A DNA stretch of 35,993 nucleotides, from positions 1-35,993 of the forward strand of contig NZ_FZMS01000004.1 in the NCBI RefSeq assembly GCF_900198365.1. Direction: 5' to 3'. A model generated the notes under the pieces. That model was not told the origin of the DNA and did no database searches. It worked only from the letters and a program-made list of their open reading frames with translations. This document shows positions 17,773 to 25,707 of this stretch, piece after piece; the stretch's first letter is position 1, and every line of letters starts with the position of its first letter. Source of the stretch: Helicobacter bilis. GTDB lineage: Bacteria; Campylobacterota; Campylobacteria; Campylobacterales; Helicobacteraceae. The position numbers and the translations under genes are program-made.

Positions 17773-18393
17773 ATGACAGAAAAAAAACGCACATTATGGC
17801 CACTTGGGATATTGCTTGTTATCGCATTGGGCATTGTTCTCATTGTGATAAGCATTAGGATTTCAAGTAAGCAAAGCATTGATACAGATCGCACTTTTAA
17901 CCTAAAACGCATAGAGCTAGATGAAAAAATTAATGCTATTATGCAACAACAAAATGCCTTTGAAAGTCTTTATAATGTGCGTATTAGCACCATTGGAGAT
18001 CGCATGAATGCAGTGATTATGAAAAATCCCTATTATGTAACCCCTGTTCCACGAGACACACCAGAAAAAGAGGGTTTATTGCAAAGTAAAGATAATGTAA
18101 TCACAATATATGTTGAAAAGAAAAAAGATAGCAATAATATACAAGATATGCCTATAGAATCTGTCGGATTAGAGTTTGTAAGACTTGACCAAGGTGAAAA
18201 GGAAGTGAGTGTGCTTACCATTCCTATGGAAAAGAGTGAGGAAAATACATATTCCACTAAAACTTTTTCATTACCTATGCAAGGGTATTATCAAGCTAGA
18301 TTCAAAATTAATGCTAAAAATGCGACACAAGATAAAGAAATCCCGGTTTATTTTTATCATTGGGTGTTTAATAAGCAAGATTCACATCTATAA
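17773..18393 (+). CDS. FixH/CcoH-like membrane protein
   Basis: FixH/CcoH proteins assist copper insertion or assembly of cbb3 oxidases. This 206-residue protein has a short basic N-terminus, one transmembrane helix (about residues 9-29) and a periplasmic domain with a beta-rich end (YYQARFKINAKNATQDKEIP, then YFYHWVF), which fits a FixH-like fold. It follows the previous gene by two bases in the same operon. Assignment rests on operon position and topology more than on strong motifs. Confidence 0.72.
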   Translation: MTEKKRTLWPLGILLVIALGIVLIVISIRISSKQSIDTDRTFNLKRIELDEKINAIMQQQNAFESLYNVRISTIGDRMNAVIMKNPYYVTPVPRDTPEKEGLLQSKDNVITIYVEKKKDSNNIQDMPIESVGLEFVRLDQGEKEVSVLTIPMEKSEENTYSTKTFSLPMQGYYQARFKINAKNATQDKEIPVYFYHWVFNKQDSHL

Positions 18394-18408
18394 TATTAAG
18401 CGATATTC

Positions 18409-18834
18409 ATGCAGCAATCTACAAATACAAAACATAAGAAAATAGACACGCTAAAAAATTCCTATGAGTTTGATATAGTGTTTAAAAATGGTTTGCGTTT
18501 TAATAGGGATTTCATGGCAATTTATGCTATGCCTTTGCGTGATTTTATATTTCATTTACGCAAAAAAAAACAATACAATCGTTTTATAGAATCTAAAATG
18601 CTTTTAGGTTTTAGCATTAATAAAAAAGTGGCAAAAGCATGCAAAAGAAATCTCATTAGACGCAGGATTAAGGCGGTTATGCAGGAATATGGCACAAAAT
18701 ACAGGGGATATGCCTTTGTTTTTATATGTCGAAAAGGTATTAGTGACTATGATTTTATCGCGTTAAAAAAACATATTCTATATAGCACAAAAAAGCTTAC
18801 TCAACCAAGAAATACAACTGAAGATAAACGATAG
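18409..18834 (+). CDS. rnpA: Ribonuclease P protein component RnpA
   Basis: Protein subunit of RNase P, which trims the 5' leaders of tRNA precursors. The core is recognisable: LKNSYEFDIVFKNGLRFNRD at residues 15-34, then LGFSINKKVAKACKRNLIRR with the basic RNR-type motif (about 65-85), and GYAFVFICRKGISDYDF near the end. At 141 residues it is slightly long, with a basic insert (LRKKKQYNRF, over a run of nine A) and a 14-residue N-terminal lead. The start is uncertain because no strong ribosome site precedes ATG 18409. The setting is unusual: rnpA normally follows rpmH and precedes yidD and yidC, but here it trails the FixH-like gene by 15 bases and none of those genes is near. Confidence 0.88.
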   Translation: MQQSTNTKHKKIDTLKNSYEFDIVFKNGLRFNRDFMAIYAMPLRDFIFHLRKKKQYNRFIESKMLLGFSINKKVAKACKRNLIRRRIKAVMQEYGTKYRGYAFVFICRKGISDYDFIALKKHILYSTKKLTQPRNTTEDKR

Positions 18835-19326
18835 TGCAACCACCAACAAGATAAGTTCTGATTAAAGAATTTAAATTCCTTGATACAAAGCTATAGTATC
18901 CACTTTAGCACACATAGGAAACTTTGTTTTGTAAAACAAAAGCCAACATAACACTTGAAACAAAATTATCTTTAAAGCATTACAAGATTATTGATGCTTT
19001 AATCCAAGTTAAAACAATGTAAACAAAAATACTTTAGTTTTTGCATTCTTTACTTAATAGATTTATAATCTTTATTGTGTAGTTTTATATGCCTTTTAAG
19101 CACATAAAACCTGCTTTAATATGAGCAATGTTTTTGTGTATCCTTTTTTAGAATACATAAAAAAATACACATAAGGCACAGACAAAAAAATGTGTATGGA
19201 AGTAAAAAAGAATTTAACATATAGGTAACTTTAAATAACTTGTTAAAAATTCCTTAAATAAGGCTTTGCGGGTGTTGGTGTGTGTTTGTATTTGTGATTG
19301 GGTGTTTTTGTGTTTAAGTTTTGTAA
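18835..19326. other. Non-coding or fully decayed AT-rich stretch
   Basis: About 490 bases after rnpA with no supported gene. It contains the palindrome GAATTTAAATTC and AT-rich, GT-rich filler. It adjoins a run of decayed genes and is probably part of the same decay. Confidence 0.4.
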
Positions 19327-19471
19327 AAAGTGTATCCTTGTATGTGTTTTATTGAAGATATAGGAGTATGGGAAATATGATAATCCACTATCAAGCATTA
19401 TGCAAAATATACAAACACTAAGACAACCTCTAGACAAATTGATAGGAGTGTGTCATTATAAAAAATATTAA
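19327..19471 (+). pseudogene. C-terminal remnant of an unrecognised gene
   Basis: Two frames join sensibly: CMCFIEDIGVWE up to about 19374, then one base shifted KYDNPLSSIMQNIQTLRQPL and a short tail to a stop at 19469-19471. This has the texture of real protein, unlike the flanking AT filler. It overlaps the start of the next remnant by a few bases. Family unknown. Confidence 0.3.
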
Positions 19472-19872
19472 AATTTGCATTGTTGGCATAAATTGCTCTG
19501 GTAAAAGCACACTTTTTGGAAAAACTGAAAGATTTATTGCCGCATTGTAGGATTATTGGAGACTCTCATACATTATGTGAGATTGGTAAAATCCAATCAA
19601 TAAACATTGAAAAATATCGACAAACAAGCAAAGATAAGCTAAGAAAAAAGTTGTCAGTAAATATTAGAATCTACAAGTAAAAATGTGATCGCAAGTGAGC
19701 ATTGTAGGTGTTTTAAGTAAAAATACCACCTTTAGAATTGCAGTAAAAAAAAGGGGGGGGGGGGGATATAAGATTTGATGGCTTAATATTATTTTTAGAT
19801 ATTGATATTGGAGTAATTAGGCAAAGAATGCGGAATAGAAATAGAATCGATATGAGATTTAAAACGCTATGA
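19455..19872 (+). pseudogene. Decayed P-loop (nucleoside/thymidylate-kinase-like) gene with a 13-G tract
   Basis: Behind a ribosome site (TAGGAG, 19443-19448) but without a good start codon, the sequence reads IKICIVGINCSGKSTLF, a clear Walker A P-loop (GxxxxGKST). After a shift it continues LEKLKDLLPHCRIIGDSHTL to an internal stop near 19680, then a further frame gives STSKNVIASEHCRCF, another gives KNTTFRIAVKK, and after the G tract comes DGLILFLDIDIGVIRQRMRN with a stop at 19870-19872. The order of P-loop, a later acidic/basic element and the LILFLDID-x-RQRMRNR strand is that of small P-loop kinases of the deoxynucleoside or thymidylate kinase type. At least four lesions make it non-functional. 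Confidence 0.6.
19753..19765 (+). repeat. 13-base G tract preceded by eight A
   Basis: A8 (19745-19752) then G13 inside the decayed P-loop gene. It is a typical Helicobacter slipped-strand tract; its reading frames differ on the two sides. Confidence 0.85.
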
Positions 19873-20454
19873 GTGAAAATTCGATTTTATCAATGATTTT
19901 GTGCAGTGTTGTTTCTTTTTCACTCTTACATGCAAATCATTAAAGGAACATAAAGCAAAGAGGATACAAGAATAGGTTATGTCGAGAAGGAATTACTATG
20001 AAGATGAAAATCTTTACATTGAAACACCATATAAAAACGGAGCGATATATGGTACAGGAAAAAACCATTATTGAAGTGGGATTAAAGTCCAAAATGCTAT
20101 TTAAAAATGCAAAATTAGAAAGTATTTATAAGCTATATAATAAAAGCGGGAATCTTCGATTTGAAATGCCAATTGAAAATAATAAACGAGAAAGCACGGC
20201 AATATTCTATTGACCATGCGGAGATATATCCGCAGAAATCCAATATACAAATGACAAGATAAACGGCATTGTAAAATTTTATGACAAAGAAAAAACTTAT
20301 CTGGCAAACCAATGCATAAAATGGCAAACTTGTTAGCGGAAAATACCCTAGTGGTAAATCCCTAACAAATACACATCTTACAAGATTAACTAATGATATA
20401 AACCAAGATGGCGTTGCTATGCTTACTGATATGATATACATGAAAAATAAATGA
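19869..20454 (+). pseudogene. Decayed MORN/YwqK-repeat secreted protein
   Basis: Begins with ATG 19869 and a signal-peptide-like stretch (SMILCSVVSFSLLHA), stops at once, then resumes in other frames. YYEDENLYIETPYKNG, LYNKSGNLRFEMPIENNKRE, SAEIQYTNDKINGIVKFYDK and NGKLVSGKYPSGKSL are recognisable units of the MORN-variant repeat found in YwqK-type proteins (pattern Y-x-x-G-x-L, E-x-x-Y-x-N-x-K-x-x-G, x-x-K-F-Y). The last frame ends at 20452-20454. At least three frameshifts and several stops break it. When intact it would have been an exported repeat protein. Its ATG overlaps the stop of the upstream remnant (ATGA). Confidence 0.65.
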
Positions 20455-20875
20455 AACTTAGAAATTTTATAATGTAAAATAGCATTAAAGATTCTAAATA
20501 GATTAATCTCTTAGGTTCTAGAAACAGATATTTTCTAAAATCTAGCTTATGGATTTCAACGCAAAATCTTGCTATAAATTGAAATCAATATCCAATTGTC
20601 ATTATTCCTGATTTTATTTCCCTTAAGCATAAATCACTTCTTGTTTATCTTTGCTTAACTCTTTAATTTCTTGCGTATTCATGTATTTATCTGCTAAATT
20701 GATTTATTGTTTTTTTACTTTTGTTGTGTGATTGGGTTTATATCCATTCATCACATTATGTGTTATTGTATATCAATTCTGTGTAAATAGTAAAACATAC
20801 GATAAAACACATGGATACTTTATTAATTACATAATTTTTCAGTATAATGCAAAAATTATTTTTTTAGGAGTTTAA
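20455..20875. other. AT-rich intergenic region with a possible gene scrap on the minus strand
   Basis: No intact gene in about 420 bases. On the minus strand, 20751 to 20623, short pieces MNGYKPNHTTKVKK and, one shift later, ADKYMNTQEIKELSKDKQEV look like the end of a decayed gene. Family unknown. The promoter of the next gene is at the right end. Confidence 0.3.
20843..20848 (+). promoter_or_regulatory. Putative -10 box (TATAAT) for the 20876 gene
   Basis: TATAAT in the context AGTATAATGC lies 33 bases before the start codon, followed by an AGGAG ribosome site at 20866-20870. This is one of the cleanest promoter-ribosome-site arrangements in the window. Confidence 0.55.
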
Positions 20876-21811
20876 ATGTTAAATTTTAAAAATGGAACAT
20901 GTGGTGTGCTTATGGCTTTGTGCCTTGTTTCACCACTACATGCAAAGATAAGTGCAAAAGATTCTGTGGAAAAAGTGATGATAGGTTTAGGTAAAGGTGT
21001 GTCAAATTTTACCTATGATTGTCAAGGTAATGATGTGAAAGCGAGTTGTGTTACTAAGAAAATAGATATAGAAGATGGGATTAGCTTTCGCAATGTAAAG
21101 CTTGATTACATGATAGACAATAAGAATTTTAATCAGGCAATATCCTTTGATGTGCAGGTGTCAGATCCTAGAGTGGATAGAGAAATGCTTGAGTTTATAC
21201 CAAAGAGAGTGGTTTGTTCTTCGCCTAGCAGCTTGCAAGGTAAAACATATAAGGGGCAGATAAATTGCGAGATTATCGCACCAACCTATGTTTTAAAAAC
21301 TAAGGGTGTTGGCTCTATGGAATCACATAGATTCTTAAACAAGGATATAGACAAAGTGTTTGATGATTTAGAGCAAATGCTAGAGGATACTGATGATTCT
21401 AATATGCAGCAAAAGTTGAAAGATTTTAAGGTTGATATTAGAGAGATTGTTTTAGATGTAAAGGGTATCCAGTTTGCAAATAAAATGTTTGGTGTTTTGA
21501 AAAAAGATGATCCAAATTTCACAAAAGAGCAGTATAACGCAACCGTGAATATGGGCGTAGCTATGGTACCAGTAGGACTTGCCAATGCAAGAGTTTCAGA
21601 ATCTAGTCTAGAGCAAGTCTCAAAGGCAGCGGCAGCCTTAGGCGATATAGCACTCTCAAAGAAACAACAAGCGATTATTACGCTAAAGCGTAAAAGCGCG
21701 GCAATGCTAGAACTCGCAGATTTGCCAGACTTAATTGCAAAAATAGATGCTGATCCATCAGTTTTATTGAAATACCTTGATGAGTATGAAATATCTGTTG
21801 TTACACGCTAA
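20876..21811 (+). CDS. Periplasmic protein of unknown function
   Basis: I do not recognise a family. The 311-residue product has a signal peptide (LMALCLVSPLHA, cleavage after about residue 23). The mature part holds four cysteines in two pairs, C49/C58 and C114/C131, which suggests two disulfides and a periplasmic location. The middle is acidic and helical (residues about 150-200) and the C-terminal half is helical (AKAAAALGDIALSKKQQAI). It has a good promoter and ribosome site, normal codon use and no damage, so it is very likely expressed. It is monocistronic: upstream lie decayed genes, downstream leuB after 330 bases. Confidence 0.82.
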   Translation: MLNFKNGTCGVLMALCLVSPLHAKISAKDSVEKVMIGLGKGVSNFTYDCQGNDVKASCVTKKIDIEDGISFRNVKLDYMIDNKNFNQAISFDVQVSDPRVDREMLEFIPKRVVCSSPSSLQGKTYKGQINCEIIAPTYVLKTKGVGSMESHRFLNKDIDKVFDDLEQMLEDTDDSNMQQKLKDFKVDIREIVLDVKGIQFANKMFGVLKKDDPNFTKEQYNATVNMGVAMVPVGLANARVSESSLEQVSKAAAALGDIALSKKQQAIITLKRKSAAMLELADLPDLIAKIDADPSVLLKYLDEYEISVVTR

Positions 21812-22140
21812 ATTCTCAGTTTAGTCTTGTTGTGTTTGTCGCAAGGCAAAAAATGTAGTTTGTCGTCTATGCTTTGTGTGTTTTTGGGATTAGATTCTAA
21901 AGTTTTGTCATCACAGAAGCGAATGTGTAGTGGGCGAAACTACAAATCCGATGCATAAATTCTTCCAAATTATGCGTATCTTTGGAAAAACATGTTAAAT
22001 TATGAAAGCCCAACATGGCTTCCATGTAAAAGATGTTTTGCCTACACATTAATGTAAAAAGATCTAGGTTGTACAAAAATAATACAAATGACTGAATGTG
22101 AATGTTAGCACAAGGGCGAATCTTATAAAAAGGAGAGAGA
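21812..22140 (+). other. Structured leader region upstream of leuB
   Basis: No gene. Three short hairpins follow one another: TGTAGT/ACTACA (21926-21944), TTCCAAA/TTTGGAA (21963-21987) and ACATGG/CCATGT (22013-22027). An ACATTAATGT palindrome follows. A ribosome site (AAAAGGAGAG) precedes leuB. The folds could form an RNA leader, but no known riboswitch or leader peptide is recognised. Confidence 0.3.
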
Positions 22141-23214
22141 ATGAAAAAACAAATAGCAGTAATACAGGGCGATGGTATCGGCAGAGAAGTCATCACACAA
22201 GCCCTAAAGGTGTTAGATTCTATATCAAAAGTGTATAAGCACGAGTTTGTGTATAAGGAAGTCTTAGCGGGTGGCTGTGCGATTGATGCTTGTGGGGAGT
22301 GTTTGCCTAAGGAGAGTTTGGATATTTGTAAGAGTAGTGATAGCGTTTTGCTAGGGGCGGTTGGCGGTCCAAAATGGGATAAAGAGCCAAGCCATAACCG
22401 CCCAGAATCCGCCCTTTTAAGACTTAGAAAAGAGCTAGGTGTATTTGCTAATATCCGCCCAGCCACACTTCTGCCGGAGCTAAAAAATGCTAGTCCGCTA
22501 AAAAGCGAAATATTGCAAAAAGGCATTGATTTTGTTATCGTGCGTGAGCTTGTGGGTGGAGCGTATTTTGGTAGGCATTTGTGTGAAGAGAGAAATGGCG
22601 AAAAAATCGCTACTGATGAGATGAGCTATACACAACCTCAAATTGAATCTATCGCAAGAGTGGGCTTTGCAATCGCACAAAAACGCAAGAAAAACCTTGT
22701 GTCCGTGGATAAGGCAAATGTGTTAAGCTCATCTCGTTTATGGCGTGAAGTGGTGGAAAATGTGGCAAAAGACTATCCCGATGTAAGTCTAAGCCATATG
22801 TATGTGGATAATGCGGCAATGCAGATTTGCCGTGTCCCTAGTGCGTTTGATGTGATTTTAACGGAGAATATGTTTGGGGATATTTTGAGCGATGAAGCAA
22901 GTGTCATCACAGGCACCATTGGCGTAATCCCCTCTGCCTCACTCTCTCAAGACACTTTAGGGCTATATGAGCCAATCCACGGCAGCGCACCGGATATTGC
23001 CGGGACAGACAAGGCAAACCCCATCGGCACGATTTTATCCGTGGCGATGATGTTAGAGCTTTCATTTGGGCTAAAGCAAGAGGCACAAGCGGTGCGGAAT
23101 GCGGTGAATCTTGCCTTGAGAGAAGGCTATCGCACAGGCGATATGATGGATAAAGATTCAAAGCTGATAGGCTGTGAAAAAATGGGAGATATTATCAGCG
23201 GGTTTGTGGGGTAG
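22141..23214 (+). CDS. leuB: 3-isopropylmalate dehydrogenase LeuB
   Basis: Oxidatively decarboxylates 3-isopropylmalate to 2-oxoisocaproate with NAD in leucine synthesis. The 357-residue protein has the family landmarks: QGDGIGREVI near the start, FANIRPATLLPEL, ELVGGAYFG, the YVDNAAMQI metal-site helix, NMFGDILSDEASVITGTIG and EPIHGSAPDIAGTDKANPIG. These distinguish LeuB from isocitrate and tartrate dehydrogenases. The gene is intact behind AAAAGGAGAG. It stands alone: no leuA, leuC or leuD lies in the window. By eye it is richer in G and C at third positions than its neighbours, which could reflect transfer or stronger selection. Confidence 0.96.
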   Translation: MKKQIAVIQGDGIGREVITQALKVLDSISKVYKHEFVYKEVLAGGCAIDACGECLPKESLDICKSSDSVLLGAVGGPKWDKEPSHNRPESALLRLRKELGVFANIRPATLLPELKNASPLKSEILQKGIDFVIVRELVGGAYFGRHLCEERNGEKIATDEMSYTQPQIESIARVGFAIAQKRKKNLVSVDKANVLSSSRLWREVVENVAKDYPDVSLSHMYVDNAAMQICRVPSAFDVILTENMFGDILSDEASVITGTIGVIPSASLSQDTLGLYEPIHGSAPDIAGTDKANPIGTILSVAMMLELSFGLKQEAQAVRNAVNLALREGYRTGDMMDKDSKLIGCEKMGDIISGFVG

Positions 23215-23240
23215 CTATATTGATATATGTAATATGGAAT

Positions 23241-23350
23241 TTTAGTTTCTATAACAAATTGTCATACTGAGCCTTTGAGCGAAGTATCTAATATAGAATC
23301 AAAGATATTTCGTGCTTACGCACTCAATATGACAAGATTTTAGAAACTAA
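23241..23350. repeat. 110-bp imperfect inverted repeat (REP/MITE-like hairpin) after leuB
   Basis: The ends match as TTAGTTTCTA (23242-23251) against TAGAAACTAA (23341-23350), and further in as TTGTCATACTGAG against CTCAATATGACAA. The inside contains GAGCGAAGTATCT and ATATTTCGTGCTTACGC. The TGTCATxCTGAGC...GCGAAG style resembles dispersed palindromic elements found in the intergenic DNA of many bacteria. It may also act as a transcription barrier for leuB. Confidence 0.6.
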
Positions 23351-23578
23351 GGGTATTTTACACATAAAGATTCGGATTTAAAAACAAGTTTTTTTTTGCA
23401 ATCTGTCACCCCTAGAGTATTACTTGAGACAGGGGTTTGTGGGCGAAAAACATGAAATTCTAGCTTAACAGAGCTAAGGAAGTTATGCAGAATCTAAAAA
23501 GTGTTTTTTGTTTATCAATTTAGAAATGAAAATATTGTGAGAATTATTTTAGACGAAGTAACAATATGGTAACTACAT
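23351..23578. other. Remainder of the leuB-uvrD convergent gap
   Basis: No gene. Two short dyads are visible: ACCCCT (23408-23413) with AGGGGT (23431-23436), and TAGCT/AGCTA at about 23461-23476. Neither has a T run that would mark a clear terminator. Confidence 0.3.
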
Positions 23579-25612
23579 TCATGCAAAATCTTGCTTGTTT
23601 AATAACCCCCCTTCAAATAAAAAAGCTGATGGCTTATATGAAGTTTTGCTATCTTGCTTTGCATAAGAGAGATAGAGATACTCTTTTGCCCTAGTTAAAG
23701 CTACATAAAAAAGTCGTCTTTCTTCTTCAATGCTCCCACCCCTTGCTGCAAGCTTATGATTTGGGAATCTACCATCCATTAAATCCACTACAAATACACA
23801 TGAAAACTCCAATCCTTTACTCGCATGCACGCTTAAAAGATTCACCCCATCTTCCTCATTTATATCACTGCCACCAAGCACCATTGCGTTTAAAAAGGAC
23901 TGAATATTTGAGTAGTTTTCACTGATATTACACAGGATATTAAGACGCGATAATAGCCTTTTTTTAGAATCTTCATAGAGTGTTTCATCTTGCTTTCCAT
24001 CTTTGGTTTTTGAGCGATCTTTGAGTAGAGATTCTGTATAATTTTTATAAAGTGCTGTTTCTATTAGATTTTGTAATAGAGACCTTGGCGTGAAAATAGC
24101 ATTATTTTCCTTATAAGCAGTAAAAAAATCATTAAAAAACAAGGCTGCTTCTCGTTCAATTTTAGGATGTGAGAAAAGCGGGTGTGAGTGAAAATCTTTG
24201 TGTAAAAGGTTATTGAATCTAGAGCATTCCTCATGGCGAAAAAAGTCATCAAATAGCCCCAAACCGCTATTTATAGCCTTTTTTGGATAGCACTCTTTTG
24301 TTCTATCTGGTGTTAATAAACCCTTTTTACAATTCCCATGCCCTAGAATGATTAAGGCTTCAAAAATATCTTTTGCAATGCTATTCCCAATACCTTTTGC
24401 ATGGCTTAATATATGAATGTAGCTCATCATATCCCGCTCATTTGTAAGCACACTGCATAAACATAGTAAAAATTCAATCTCTTTAGAATCAAAAAAGCTC
24501 CCACTCCCCTTTCTCTTGCTACCAATATGAAGCGCTCTTAATGCTGCTTGCAGACCATCGGCACTGACATTATTACGATAAATAATAGCAAAATCATTAT
24601 AGGGCAGCCCCTCTCTTTCATGTATCTCTTTTATCCGCTTTGCAATACCACTATATTGTGAAAACATATCTTCATACACAAGCACAGAGGGCAGGTGTGC
24701 TACGCCGCTTTTTATCACCTCAAGGCTTTTTGGATAGATTCTGGGATTATGTGAGATGACTTTATTTGCAAGGTCTAAAATATGTTTGCCTGAGCGATAA
24801 TTTTTACTCAAAGAAAAGACATTTGCATTTGGATAATTCTCCACAAAGTTTGTAATAATGCTAATATCTGCCCCATTAAACGCATAAATGCTTTGGTCAT
24901 AATCTCCCACGCAAAAAAGGCTTTGCGGCGAAATCGCACGAATGATAGAATCTTGCAAGGGATTAGTATCCTGATATTCATCACATAACACTTCAATGTA
25001 GGGTATCTCGCCATTCTCTTTTAATCGCACCAACTCTTCTCTGTATAAAAGCAATAAGTCATTATAGTCAGCATAGGCATATTCTGCCTTTAGATTCTGA
25101 AACTCATCAAAAATATCTTCATAGATATCGATAAAATCCATCTGTTCTGCATTTTTATTACCTAGCCATTCCCCATAACTTTGGTCTATTGTGCTGTTTT
25201 TATAAAGCGAGTATGAATCATAGAGATATTGATAGGAATAGGGTGCTTTATCAAACTTAAACTGCCGTCTATCATAAATGCTTTTAAATAGAATCTTTAG
25301 CTCTCGTGGTTGTTTCAGTGTGATTTTTTTATGCTCTTTTAAATAGCGATAAGCGACACTATGAAATGTCCCTGCTTCAATCTTATTTGCTAATGTTTTA
25401 TCAAAGATTTTCCCCACTCGCTCAATCATCTCATGTGAAGCCTTATTTGTAAAAGTAAGCAGTAAAATCTCATGAGGTTTAATGCCTCGCTCAATTAAGG
25501 TTGCAATGCGTCCTACAATCGTTGAGGTTTTGCCTGTCCCAGCACTTGCTATCACAAGATTATGCCCTAAGGGGGCATTACATGCTTTGTATTGCTCTTC
25601 ATTTAATTTCAT
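23579..25612 (-). CDS. UvrD/Rep/PcrA-family DNA helicase
   Basis: Superfamily 1A 3'-5' DNA helicase used in repair and replication restart. The 677-residue protein has all the expected motifs in order: Walker A ASAGTGKTS (residues about 23-31), LTFTNKASHEM (motif Ia), DEYQDTNPLQ (motif II), VGDYDQSIYAFNGAD (motif III), the LSKNYRS block (motif IV), LLSVHASKGLEF (motif V) and YVALTRAKEYLYLSYA (motif VI). The length is normal for UvrD/Rep and far too short for AddA or RecB. Start at ATG 25612 behind AAAGG. It is the last gene of the long minus-strand array. I cannot say whether UvrD, Rep or PcrA is the better name. Confidence 0.93.
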   Translation of the reverse strand: MKLNEEQYKACNAPLGHNLVIASAGTGKTSTIVGRIATLIERGIKPHEILLLTFTNKASHEMIERVGKIFDKTLANKIEAGTFHSVAYRYLKEHKKITLKQPRELKILFKSIYDRRQFKFDKAPYSYQYLYDSYSLYKNSTIDQSYGEWLGNKNAEQMDFIDIYEDIFDEFQNLKAEYAYADYNDLLLLYREELVRLKENGEIPYIEVLCDEYQDTNPLQDSIIRAISPQSLFCVGDYDQSIYAFNGADISIITNFVENYPNANVFSLSKNYRSGKHILDLANKVISHNPRIYPKSLEVIKSGVAHLPSVLVYEDMFSQYSGIAKRIKEIHEREGLPYNDFAIIYRNNVSADGLQAALRALHIGSKRKGSGSFFDSKEIEFLLCLCSVLTNERDMMSYIHILSHAKGIGNSIAKDIFEALIILGHGNCKKGLLTPDRTKECYPKKAINSGLGLFDDFFRHEECSRFNNLLHKDFHSHPLFSHPKIEREAALFFNDFFTAYKENNAIFTPRSLLQNLIETALYKNYTESLLKDRSKTKDGKQDETLYEDSKKRLLSRLNILCNISENYSNIQSFLNAMVLGGSDINEEDGVNLLSVHASKGLEFSCVFVVDLMDGRFPNHKLAARGGSIEEERRLFYVALTRAKEYLYLSYAKQDSKTSYKPSAFLFEGGLLNKQDFA

Positions 25613-25707
25613 AATACGCCTTTGTTGAGTGTATAATTTTTATTTCTCAAATACTTTTTAGCATTAAAATAATACTTGAATATAATGATGAACTAGGCAA
25701 TGATAAA

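Noticed and set aside
16682..18393. A new respiratory system distinct from cbb3 oxidase
   Set aside because: The downstream genes match the usual Campylobacterota cco accessory set by position and topology; only the microprotein and rnpA are unusual.
19243..19437. Minus-strand frame of 64 codons in the decayed region
   Set aside because: Antisense to a protein-like plus-strand remnant; low-complexity Lys, Thr and Pro content.
19998..20213. Open frame of 71 codons taken alone as a gene
   Set aside because: It switches between unrelated text and the MORN-like units; it is one frame of the broken repeat protein, not an intact gene.
20133..20441. Minus-strand frame of 102 codons
   Set aside because: Antisense shadow of the MORN-repeat remnant, rich in Phe, Ile and Cys.
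21897..22526. Minus-strand frame of 209 codons
   Set aside because: Antisense to the start of leuB and its leader; Ser, Leu and Phe-rich with no ribosome site.
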